DNA of 64,000 nt from Kordia sp965283645 (GTDB taxonomy: Bacteria; Bacteroidota; Bacteroidia; Flavobacteriales; Flavobacteriaceae). The notes below the pieces were generated by a model. That model was not told the origin of the DNA, searched no databases, and saw only the letters and a program-made list of their open reading frames with translations. The stretch is taken from the NCBI RefSeq assembly GCF_965283645.1, contig NZ_CBDIPG010000001.1, forward strand, positions 4,464,001 through 4,528,000, in the 5' to 3' direction. How positions within the stretch are numbered: position 1 is the stretch's first letter; each line of letters starts with the position of its first letter. The position numbers and the translations under genes are program-made. Below, piece by piece: positions 28,206 to 35,908 of the stretch.

Positions 28206-29183
28206 ATGAAGAGTTTAACAGAATATTTGAAAGAAGAACTTGAAAAAGGAAATATGCGGTCATTGAGTGATAGTATTAAACAAAGCTTAATTGATAAGGA
28301 AAAAATTAATTGGGTAAGAGAATATAATAAACTTTTGGTGACTATTAATAAAAAGGAATCTTATTTTTCAGGAGGAACTTTTATTAGTATTATAAGGGAG
28401 TTTGATCCATATTTTCATGACTATTTGCAATACATTAATTTTAGAAAGAATGAAGGTTTGAGTACTAGTCGGAAAGATTATTTTTATGATATTTTAATGA
28501 GTTTTAAAGAAGATGTTCGTTTGGATATTATAAATAGAATGTCTGAACACGCAAATGAATTAGAAGAAAATTATAAAGAACCAACTCTTCCTGATTTCGG
28601 TTTTGAAACGCCTACTATAGTAGAACCTATATTGGCAGAAAAGAAAGAAAAAATTTTAGTTACAGAAGAAAGTGAAGAAACAATAAATACTGAGACAATT
28701 GAGAATCCTACAGTTTTTATTTCATATTCTTGGGATAATGAAGAACATCAAAATTGGATTTTAAACCTTTCTAAAAGACTGTTTGATAGTGGAGTACAGG
28801 TAATTTTAGATAGATATGAATTGAAACCTGGTGATAATATGATGACTTTTATGGAACAGTCTATTCCAAAAGCGGATAAGGTGCTAATTATTTTTACTCC
28901 TAATTACAAAACAAAAGCAGAAGGACGAAAAGGCGGAGTTGGATTTGAATATTCAATTCTTAACACAGAACTATATGGTCAAATCTCTGAAAATAGTAAA
29001 TATATTCCTGTTTTAAAAAGCGGAACATTTCAAGAAAGCATTCCAAATTTTATTCAGCAATTCATTGCTGTAGACATGACGAATGATTCATTATTTGAAT
29101 CAAAACTTAATGACTTATTGTTAACGATTTATAACAAGCCACTCGTTGAGAAGCCTAAGTTAGGTAAATCTCCATTTAAATAA
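28206..29183 (+). CDS. SEFIR/TIR-domain protein with uncharacterised N-terminal region
   Basis: This 325-aa soluble protein ends in a SEFIR/TIR domain (about residues 168-320): TVFISYSWDNEEHQNWILNL, LDRYELKPGD, and a conserved acidic position in GVGFEYSILNTE (Glu248 a candidate catalytic residue). The first 125 residues are helical and charged with no family I recognise; a Glu-rich linker (about 140-167) joins the halves. Bacterial TIR and SEFIR domains can cleave NAD or make nucleotide signals, often in antiphage defence; others are host-directed effectors. No partner effector or sensor gene is adjacent, since sugar genes lie on both sides. The SEFIR fold call is firm; the defence role is inference. 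Confidence 0.8.
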   Translation: MKSLTEYLKEELEKGNMRSLSDSIKQSLIDKEKINWVREYNKLLVTINKKESYFSGGTFISIIREFDPYFHDYLQYINFRKNEGLSTSRKDYFYDILMSFKEDVRLDIINRMSEHANELEENYKEPTLPDFGFETPTIVEPILAEKKEKILVTEESEETINTETIENPTVFISYSWDNEEHQNWILNLSKRLFDSGVQVILDRYELKPGDNMMTFMEQSIPKADKVLIIFTPNYKTKAEGRKGGVGFEYSILNTELYGQISENSKYIPVLKSGTFQESIPNFIQQFIAVDMTNDSLFESKLNDLLLTIYNKPLVEKPKLGKSPFK

Positions 29184-29353
29184 AAAGCCCATAACAAAGA
29201 ACTAAGGTAAAAAACAAGTAAAAGCCAATACTTGAATAAAAATAAACGAAAACAAACCACGATAAAACCAGCAAGATCGTCATCATGGTTCGGTTTCTAA
29301 AAATTTCTTCTTTGGTCTCAATACATACTTACCAACCAAAAACCACCCAACAT

Positions 29354-31645
29354 TTATTCTTTCAAATAAAACGAACTTTCCAATCCTTGCGCGGCATTTG
29401 GACCAACCCAAACATTGAATTTTCCTTCTTCTGCGGCATCAATCAATTTGTGATTGACAAATTTTAAATCCTCTGACGAAATCTTGAATGTTACTTCTTT
29501 CGTTTCGCCACTTTTCAAGTGTATATGTTCAAACCTTTTCAGTTCTCTGATTGGTCTCGTAATGCTTCCAACAACATCTTGCACATACAATTGCACCAAT
29601 TCTGTTCCGTCTCTTTTTCCAGTATTTGTAATGGAAGCCGTAATTGTTAGCTCTTTATTAAAATTGATAGTATCATTTGAAACAGCTACATTTTCGTACT
29701 TAAATTCCGTGTACGACAAGCCATATCCGAACGGAAAATGTGGCGTATAACCAATATCTAAATAATGCGAATCGTTTCCAAGTGAACTTTGCCAAACACC
29801 AATAGGAATGCTATCCATTTGCGTAAATTGATCTGCTTCTGCAGGTCTTCCTGTATTTTTATGATTGTAGAAATACGGCAACTGTCCCGCAGTTTTTGGC
29901 CAAGAAACTGGCAATCTTCCTTGAGGTTCACTAATTCCAAAAATAATTTCTCGCAACGCTTCTCCGCCCATAGTTCCTGGATGCCAAGCCATTAAAACAG
30001 CATCTACATCATCAATAATATTTGTAATCGTAATTGGGCGTCCTGCCATAATCACAAGGACAATTGGTTTTCCTGTTTTTGCCAATTCTTTAAGTAATTC
30101 AACTTGCGCGCCTGGCAAATCAATATTGGCTCTACTATGCGCTTCTCCTGATAAAATAGCTTCTTCACCACCAAAAAATAAAATCACATCTGCGTTTTTT
30201 GCGGCACGAATTGCTTCCCCAAATCCTTTCGTTGTTTTGTCTCTACTATAGGTTAATCCTTCTACAAATTGAAAGTTTACATTTGCTTTTTCAAACGCAA
30301 TTGTTGGTGTATTGGTATGTGTTCTTTCGCCATCAAATGACCATGTTCCCAATTGTTCATGTGGTTTGTTCGCCATTGGACCAATGACGGCAACTTTTGT
30401 GGTTTCTTTTAACGGAAGAATGGACTCGTTTTTTAATAAAACCGTGCTTTTTATAGCTGCTTTTTTGGCTTCCGCCAGATGTGCCTCTGCATATAAATTT
30501 CCTGTATGATCTTTTGGAATATATGGATTTTCAAATAAATTCAATCTGAGTTTAATACGTACTATATTTTTTGCAAATTCATCCAATTGTGCTTCGGTAA
30601 CTTTTCCTTCTTCGATTAATTTTTTAAGATGATTTTCATAGGCTTCACTTGACATTTCCATGTCCAAACCTGCAATAGCAGATAATTCACCGGCATGTTT
30701 TTCGTCTCTTGCAAATCCGTGTGCAATCATTTCTACCGTAGAATCCCAATCACTCACAACAAATCCGTCAAAATTTAATTCACCTCTCAATACATCTTTC
30801 AGTAGAAATTCATTTCCCGTTACCGGAATTCCATTTACTTCATTAAAAGAACTCATCACCGTAGCCGCGCCAGCATCAATTGCTGATTTAAAAGGTGGCA
30901 AGTATATATTTCGTAATAATGGCTCTGAAAGATTTACCGTATTATAATCTCTTCCGCCAATAGCGGCGCCATATCCAATAAAATGTTTTGCGCATGCCGC
31001 CATACTTGTTGGACTACTTAAATCATTACTTTGAAAACCTTCTACATATGCTTTTCCTAAAATAGAAGCCAAGTACGGATCTTCTCCTGGTGATTCTGCG
31101 ATTCTTCCCCAACGACTGTCTCTAGCAATGTCTAACATCGGTGCAAATGTCCATCTGATTCCTGCCGAACTCGCTTCAAATGCTGCAATTTCTGAAGAAA
31201 CTCTCGCCGTTTCTGCATCCCAAGAAGCTGCCAAACCTAACGGAATTGGGAAAAGGGTTTTGAATCCGTGAATGACATCACGTGCGAAAATTAAAGGAAT
31301 TCCATTTGGACTTTCTTCAACGGCAATTTTTTGTAATTCTTTTACATAGTCAAGATTCATTACATTTAAAAAAGCGCCAATTTCACCGTTTCTAACAGCC
31401 GTTTTTAATTCTTCAGGCAATTGCCCTTCAACTCTGCTTGATGTTCCTCTCAAATTGGTTTGTCCAATTTTTTCTTCGAGCGTCATTTTAGCAAGTATTT
31501 CGTTGATTCTTGCTTCTATTTTATCATCTACAGCATTTGTTTTTGGAGTGGTTTTTTCTTCATTTGCACAGTTGATAAGTAGCAAACTTAGTAGAATAAA
31601 AAAGATTGATTTCGTGATGTGTTTGGTTCGTTGTTGGAGTTTCAT
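29354..31645 (-). CDS. lipoprotein glycoside hydrolase family 3, BglX-like beta-glucosidase
   Basis: This 763-aa GH3 enzyme begins with a lipoprotein signal (SLLLINCANEE, lipid Cys26). The catalytic TIM barrel spans about 40-370 with nucleophile Asp299 in VVSDWDS and substrate motifs DIARDSRWGR and ESPGEDPYL. The alpha/beta sandwich (about 400-620) and fibronectin III-like domain (about 665-755, DGTELVQLYVQD) follow. Overall it resembles E. coli BglX, which is periplasmic; here the lipobox tethers it to a membrane. It is the last of three minus-strand genes (GH3, SMP-30, GH3) and probably trims beta-glucans outside the cytoplasm. Confidence 0.93.
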   Translation of the reverse strand: MKLQQRTKHITKSIFFILLSLLLINCANEEKTTPKTNAVDDKIEARINEILAKMTLEEKIGQTNLRGTSSRVEGQLPEELKTAVRNGEIGAFLNVMNLDYVKELQKIAVEESPNGIPLIFARDVIHGFKTLFPIPLGLAASWDAETARVSSEIAAFEASSAGIRWTFAPMLDIARDSRWGRIAESPGEDPYLASILGKAYVEGFQSNDLSSPTSMAACAKHFIGYGAAIGGRDYNTVNLSEPLLRNIYLPPFKSAIDAGAATVMSSFNEVNGIPVTGNEFLLKDVLRGELNFDGFVVSDWDSTVEMIAHGFARDEKHAGELSAIAGLDMEMSSEAYENHLKKLIEEGKVTEAQLDEFAKNIVRIKLRLNLFENPYIPKDHTGNLYAEAHLAEAKKAAIKSTVLLKNESILPLKETTKVAVIGPMANKPHEQLGTWSFDGERTHTNTPTIAFEKANVNFQFVEGLTYSRDKTTKGFGEAIRAAKNADVILFFGGEEAILSGEAHSRANIDLPGAQVELLKELAKTGKPIVLVIMAGRPITITNIIDDVDAVLMAWHPGTMGGEALREIIFGISEPQGRLPVSWPKTAGQLPYFYNHKNTGRPAEADQFTQMDSIPIGVWQSSLGNDSHYLDIGYTPHFPFGYGLSYTEFKYENVAVSNDTINFNKELTITASITNTGKRDGTELVQLYVQDVVGSITRPIRELKRFEHIHLKSGETKEVTFKISSEDLKFVNHKLIDAAEEGKFNVWVGPNAAQGLESSFYLKE

Positions 31646-31685
31646 ATTGATTCGTAATACTATGGTTGGTTGTTATGTTTGGATT

Positions 31686-32651
31686 TTATTTAAAGAAGTT
31701 ACTTTCAACTCCTTTTATGCCAGTATTTACTTTGAATACTGAACCTGCGAGTGGATATTTTTTCAGTTCTTCATCAGTCATATCAAGTTTGGCAGATGTG
31801 ATAAATAGTGTTTCTAAATTGTCGCCACCAAACGCACATGATGTTATGTTGTGTGCGGGAACTTCTATTTTTTGAAGCATTTTTCCAGTTGTTGGATTGA
31901 ATCGAATTACGGCATTTCCATTCCACATTCCAACCCAAAGCATGTCTTCTTCATCAATGGTCATTCCGTCAGGAAAACCTAAATCTGAAGCTACTTCTAC
32001 AGCCACACGTTCGTTAGAAATGTTTCCAGTTGCATTGTCATAATCGTATGCTTTTATTTGCGAAGTTGGCGTGTCAATGTAATACATTGTTTTTTTATCT
32101 TTTGTCCAAACAATTCCATTTGAGATTGTTACACTATCAATTTTAGTTGTAACTGAACCATCATTTTGAACTGAAAATAGTGTTGCTTTTCCTTTTTCTT
32201 GTTGCCAATTCATGGAGCCAACCCAGAATCTTCCAGCAGGATCACATTTTCCGTCGTTGAGTCTACAACCTGTCAATGCTTCCTTCATATCTGCAAATAC
32301 CTTTGTTTGTCCTGTGTTGAGATTCATGGTGTAGATACCATCAACAAGTGCAATTAGCGCTTCATCTTTGTTTTTAGGAACTACCGTGCCAATTTGTGAA
32401 GCCGTTGAGAACGAACGATTTTGTTTCGTTTTCGGATCTAACATGTTTAGTGATTTTCCTTCAATGTCGATCCAGTATAATTCATTCGTTTCATGATTCC
32501 AAATAGCGCCTTCACCTAATGCGGCGGCAGTTTGATAGGCTACAGTTACTTCATTTATTTTGATTGATTCCACAGATTTCTCACGTTGTTTTTCATTAGA
32601 ATTACAGCTTATGAGTATAATAGTGATTAGGATGAGAATGTACTTTTTCAT
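31686..32651 (-). CDS. SMP-30/gluconolactonase-family lipoprotein
   Basis: This 321-aa protein has a lipoprotein signal (LILITIILISCNSNEK, lipid Cys16) and a six-bladed propeller of the SMP-30/gluconolactonase/LRE family. Metal-site motifs are visible: LGEGAIWNHETNELYWID near the start, RLNDGKCDPAGRFWVGSM in the middle, and FPDGMTIDEEDMLWVGMW later. Family members hydrolyse sugar lactones. Lying between two exported GH3 genes, it may process oxidised sugars from the same glycan, for example lactones produced by oxidative cleavage. The actual substrate is unknown. It is 40 bases upstream of the next gene, so likely one operon. Confidence 0.87.
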   Translation of the reverse strand: MKKYILILITIILISCNSNEKQREKSVESIKINEVTVAYQTAAALGEGAIWNHETNELYWIDIEGKSLNMLDPKTKQNRSFSTASQIGTVVPKNKDEALIALVDGIYTMNLNTGQTKVFADMKEALTGCRLNDGKCDPAGRFWVGSMNWQQEKGKATLFSVQNDGSVTTKIDSVTISNGIVWTKDKKTMYYIDTPTSQIKAYDYDNATGNISNERVAVEVASDLGFPDGMTIDEEDMLWVGMWNGNAVIRFNPTTGKMLQKIEVPAHNITSCAFGGDNLETLFITSAKLDMTDEELKKYPLAGSVFKVNTGIKGVESNFFK

Positions 32652-32676
32652 GTTAATGATTCGGTTTCTAGCTATT

Positions 32677-32802
32677 TTATTTTGGTTTGGGAAATAGCCA
32701 AGGAATTAATTTTTCTTCTTTGAATGCTTTTTTTAAATGTTTCTCCATGAGATACTCAGCGTGAAATGTATTGTATGTTTTCAATTTAAGCTGAATCAGC
32801 AA
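32677..32802 (-). pseudogene. 41-codon gene remnant, possibly an MscS-type channel C-terminus
   Basis: Between the SMP-30 and GH3 genes a minus-strand frame reads 41 codons from TTG 32802 to TAA 32677. Its residues look like a real C-terminus: LKLKTYNTFHAEYLMEKHLK followed by KAFKEEKLIPWLFPKPK. The helix-turn ending AF-x-EE-x-IP-x-x-x-P resembles the last strand and helix of small-conductance mechanosensitive channels, where IPFPQ is usual. No upstream part of such a gene is present, since the preceding codon is a stop and the GH3 gene ends 40 bases away. It is probably a decayed or truncated relic; a short real gene is less likely. Confidence 0.35.
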
Positions 32803-32841
32803 GGATTACAAAATAGTATGTACCATTTATTCTAAATCTAC

Positions 32842-35037
32842 TTATTTTACAGTTATTTTCATCTTCTTTGAGATATTGTTAGAAGCATTTCCAACATATA
32901 TTTCATAGTCGCCTTCTTCAATATTCCAATCTGAAATGGATTCATCATAAAAAGCTAGTTCGTCAACATTAATTGTGATAGAAACTGTTTGTATTTCACC
33001 ACTTTTTAGAAATACTTTTGAAAAACCTTTGAGTTCTTTCACAGCTCTTTTTACGTTAGATTTTGATTTCCCAACATATACTTGAACAACTTCCGCACCA
33101 TCAATAGTACCAGTGTTTGTTACATCACAAGAAACTGTAATTGTACCATTTTTAGCATATTTTTTATTATCAATAGCTACATTTTTGATGTTGAAGTCAG
33201 TATATGACATTCCATAACCAAATGCATATACAGGTTTAATTTTTTTTGTATCATGCCAACGATATCCAACTAGAATGTCTTCTTTGTATTCTTGTGTTAA
33301 ATTTATACCAGGATACGAACTAGCGCCAAACGAATGCGCTCCATTGTCTTCTAATTTTTTAGGAAATGAAAATGGCAATTTCCCTGAAGGATTTACATCG
33401 CCACTTATTATATCTGCAATTGCATGTCCTGCCATAGAACCTAAGTACCACGTTTGTATAACGCCATCTACCTTGCTTAGCCAAGGCATATCGACGGCGT
33501 TTCCTGTAATTAACACAAATCCTATATTTTTGTTTGCTTTTTTGATTTCATCAATGAGTTCTTCTTGTCCAAAAGGTAAGCCATACTGTTTTCTATCATC
33601 ACCTTCACAATCTTGTAAATGACTTTTACTTAACCCACCAACAAATAGTACAATGTCTGCTTTTTTTGCTACTTTGATAGCTTCTATTTTTAACGAATCG
33701 GCATCATATGGAGACGGCATTACTTGGTCATAAATTGATGCTCCAGAAGCATATCCAATTGAATGAATAATCGTTGCATTTTTATAGCGCTCTTTCAATC
33801 CTTGTAACGGAGAAATTTCAAATTTTGGTTTTAGTTCTGATGATCCACCACCAGTAGTCATTGATCTGGTTGCGTTTTCACCGATTACAGCAATCGTAAT
33901 GTTTTTGTCGTCTTTAATTGGAAAAAAGTTATTGTCATTTTTTAAAAGTACTATTCCTTCTGTTGCTACTTTTCTGGCAACATCATGATGTTCTTTGTTG
34001 TTTGCTCTTCCAAGCGGACGATTGCTACTCATGTTTGTACGATACATTAATCGTAGTATTCTTCTAACTTTATCGTTTACGACAGATTCTGAAATTTCAC
34101 CATTTTTTAATGCTTTTAAAAATGGAGACGCTAAGTAATATTGGTTGTAATGATTTGCCGTTGTCATTCCTAAACCGTCGGTTCCTGTTCCCATTTCAAT
34201 ATCTAAACCATTTAAAGCAGCTTTTTTTGTATCGTGCGCAGAACTCCAATCACTTATAACAACTCCATCAAATTTCCAATCTCCTTTTAATATTTTTTTG
34301 GTTAAGAGTTCATGATGTGTCGTGTATTCTCCACGAAATTTGTTGTATGCGCCCATAATGGACCACACATTTGCTTTTTGCACTGCGGCTTTGAATGCTG
34401 GTAAATAAATTTCATGCAATGCTCTGTCGCTTACTTCTACGTTTATGAGATCGCGTTTGTGTTCTTGATTGTTTAATGCATAGTGTTTTACACATGCCGC
34501 CACGCCATTTTTTTGAACACCTTTGATATACGGAACAACCATTGTAGACGCTAAAAAAGGATCTTCTCCCATGTATTCAAAGTTACGTCCATTCATAGGT
34601 GTTCTGTATATGTTTACACCTGGACCAAGTAGTACATCTTTTTTTCTGTAACGTGCTTCTTCTCCAAGACTGAATCCGAATTCACCTGCAAGTTTTGGAT
34701 TGAATGTTGAAGCCAAACATGTTAATGCTGGAAATGCTGTGATGGAATCATTTGTCCAACCAGCATATGCCCAATCGTCCCAACTTATTTCTGCACGAAC
34801 TCCGTGTGGTCCGTCAGACATCCAAATTTCTGGAATTCCTAAACGTTCGACACCTTTTGTGCTAAATTTTGATTGTGCATGGCACATGGCTACTTTTTCT
34901 TCTAAGGTTAGTATGGATAGTATGGAGTCAATTTTTGCTTCCAAGGGATGTTGTTTTGCTTCTTGTGCTTGAATAGTTGTAAAGATCGTTAAAGAAAAAC
35001 AAATAATTACAGGATAGTATTTTGAAACGAAATTCAT
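32842..35037 (-). CDS. exported glycoside hydrolase family 3 (beta-glucosidase-like)
   Basis: This 731-aa GH3 enzyme starts with a Sec signal peptide (about 1-25, ending TTIQAQ). Barrel motifs include GVNIYRTPMNGRNFEYMGED and nucleophile Asp263 in VISDWSS. An alpha/beta sandwich follows (about 380-600), with a fibronectin III-like domain (about 630-725, DGAEVVQVYVGK). It has no lipobox, so it is periplasmic or secreted, in contrast to the lipoprotein GH3 in the same group. It is the first gene of the minus-strand set GH3-SMP30-GH3. Beta-glucosidase or beta-xylosidase are both possible; the neighbouring locus favours beta-glucans. Confidence 0.93.
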   Translation of the reverse strand: MNFVSKYYPVIICFSLTIFTTIQAQEAKQHPLEAKIDSILSILTLEEKVAMCHAQSKFSTKGVERLGIPEIWMSDGPHGVRAEISWDDWAYAGWTNDSITAFPALTCLASTFNPKLAGEFGFSLGEEARYRKKDVLLGPGVNIYRTPMNGRNFEYMGEDPFLASTMVVPYIKGVQKNGVAACVKHYALNNQEHKRDLINVEVSDRALHEIYLPAFKAAVQKANVWSIMGAYNKFRGEYTTHHELLTKKILKGDWKFDGVVISDWSSAHDTKKAALNGLDIEMGTGTDGLGMTTANHYNQYYLASPFLKALKNGEISESVVNDKVRRILRLMYRTNMSSNRPLGRANNKEHHDVARKVATEGIVLLKNDNNFFPIKDDKNITIAVIGENATRSMTTGGGSSELKPKFEISPLQGLKERYKNATIIHSIGYASGASIYDQVMPSPYDADSLKIEAIKVAKKADIVLFVGGLSKSHLQDCEGDDRKQYGLPFGQEELIDEIKKANKNIGFVLITGNAVDMPWLSKVDGVIQTWYLGSMAGHAIADIISGDVNPSGKLPFSFPKKLEDNGAHSFGASSYPGINLTQEYKEDILVGYRWHDTKKIKPVYAFGYGMSYTDFNIKNVAIDNKKYAKNGTITVSCDVTNTGTIDGAEVVQVYVGKSKSNVKRAVKELKGFSKVFLKSGEIQTVSITINVDELAFYDESISDWNIEEGDYEIYVGNASNNISKKMKITVK

Positions 35038-35564
35038 AAAAGAGGATTAGTGATTTTAGATTTTGAATAGAAGAAATACACATGCGTATTTCCCGTTAAG
35101 TATTAGTTGTAAAACTACCGTAATTCGCAAAAGGATACTACAACGAATGTGGCGAACATTGAAACATTTGTTGCATCAATCTTTTTAAAAACCTTTGTTT
35201 TAAAGGAGACGTTATATGATGCTTCATTTTTTATTTTGAGGTATTATTATTTTTTAACATAATAATACTCGATACTATTTGACGAAATAATCAATATATA
35301 GTGATCAATTTTTGATCTTTGGAAGGTGTTTTTAGCGTACTTAAACTAGGAATTTCGTTTTGATTAATGTTGAGTTGCGTAGAAAGAAGCACAATAGAAT
35401 GTTCTGTTTTTTGTAGACAGTTTCCAACGTGGAATTTTTTGTATGAAGATTTGAAGACTAAAAAAATGTATGTAATGAATAGTAATTTACATCATTTCAA
35501 TACATGAAAAATTTATAAAATATATAGCAAAAGATAAGCGAACCGAAGTTCGCTTGTAGTTCTT
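35038..35564. other. 527-bp intergenic region upstream of the exported GH3 gene
   Basis: No gene is seen. It contains two elements resembling halves of the precursor-upstream motif, GTTAAGTAT (35095-35103) and TACCGTAATT (35116-35125), placed about 58 bases before the GH3 start. It also has a 10-bp inverted repeat GTATTATTAT / ATAATAATAC (35241-35268) and a dyad GATCAA-ttt-TTGATC (35303-35317). The last two could be operators or chance in AT-rich DNA. The tail holds the terminator of the next gene. Confidence 0.5.
35531..35555 (-). terminator. UUCG-loop hairpin after the short precursor gene
   Basis: On the minus strand AAGCGAAC pairs with GTTCGCTT over a TTCG loop (plus-strand arms 35536-35543 and 35548-35555). 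It closely resembles the hairpin at 4242-4259 after another precursor, but its T tract is weaker. Confidence 0.7.
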
Positions 35565-35702
35565 TTATAGTTCTCGTTGTGCACAACATTCTGATAAATC
35601 TGTCCAATCACTTTCGCGTAATCCTCCTCTGAGTACTTCAGGATTCATGTCAGATACATTCAACTTGTTGATTTTTAAACTTTTGATTTTCTGTTTTTTC
35701 AT
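35565..35702 (-). CDS. short RiPP-like precursor peptide
   Basis: This 45-aa peptide reads MKKQKIKSLKINKLNVSDMN, then a Gly-Gly boundary (VLRGGLRES) and a short acidic core ending LSECCAQREL. The leader start (MKK-x-x-K-S-L-x-I/L-N-K) matches the other three precursors of the window, and it is backed by a UUCG-loop terminator and the shared 29-bp element 54 bases upstream. The core is unusual: only two adjacent Cys and few Ser/Thr, so a different modification, or a signalling rather than antimicrobial role, is possible. It lies 206 bases downstream of the last gene of the NRPS operon, on the same strand, with a terminator between them, so it is independently transcribed. Confidence 0.6.
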   Translation of the reverse strand: MKKQKIKSLKINKLNVSDMNPEVLRGGLRESDWTDLSECCAQREL

Positions 35703-35755
35703 AATGTGTATATATATTAATTAATAATGAACAGAAAAATAGATAAACAATTCTT

Positions 35756-35784
35756 GAACTAATTACGGTAATACCATACTTAAC
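35756..35784 (-). promoter_or_regulatory. 29-bp element shared with the precursor gene at 18989
   Basis: On the minus strand it begins GTTAAGTATGG, has a central GGTATTACC and ends CCGTAATTAGTTC. By eye 26 of 29 positions match the element at 19228-19256, and both lie just over 50 bases before a precursor start codon. Confidence 0.6.
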
Positions 35785-35807
35785 ATTTAATTTGCAATGT
35801 GTGTAAG

Positions 35808-35838
35808 CAAAAAATCCCAACATCGTGTCGGGATTTTT
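35808..35838 (-). terminator. terminator of the NRPS operon
   Basis: Stem AAAATCCC (35811-35818) pairs with GGGATTTT (35830-35837); the inner ACA/TGT extends it past one mismatch. It lies 70 bases after the stop of the glycosyltransferase gene, the last gene of the minus-strand NRPS cluster, and also shields the short precursor promoter. Confidence 0.8.
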
Positions 35839-35908
35839 TATTGAAGGAGTTTTAATGTTTTATGGGAGGATTTAGAATTGAAAATTCTTATTACAAAATT
35901 AGGACTGA

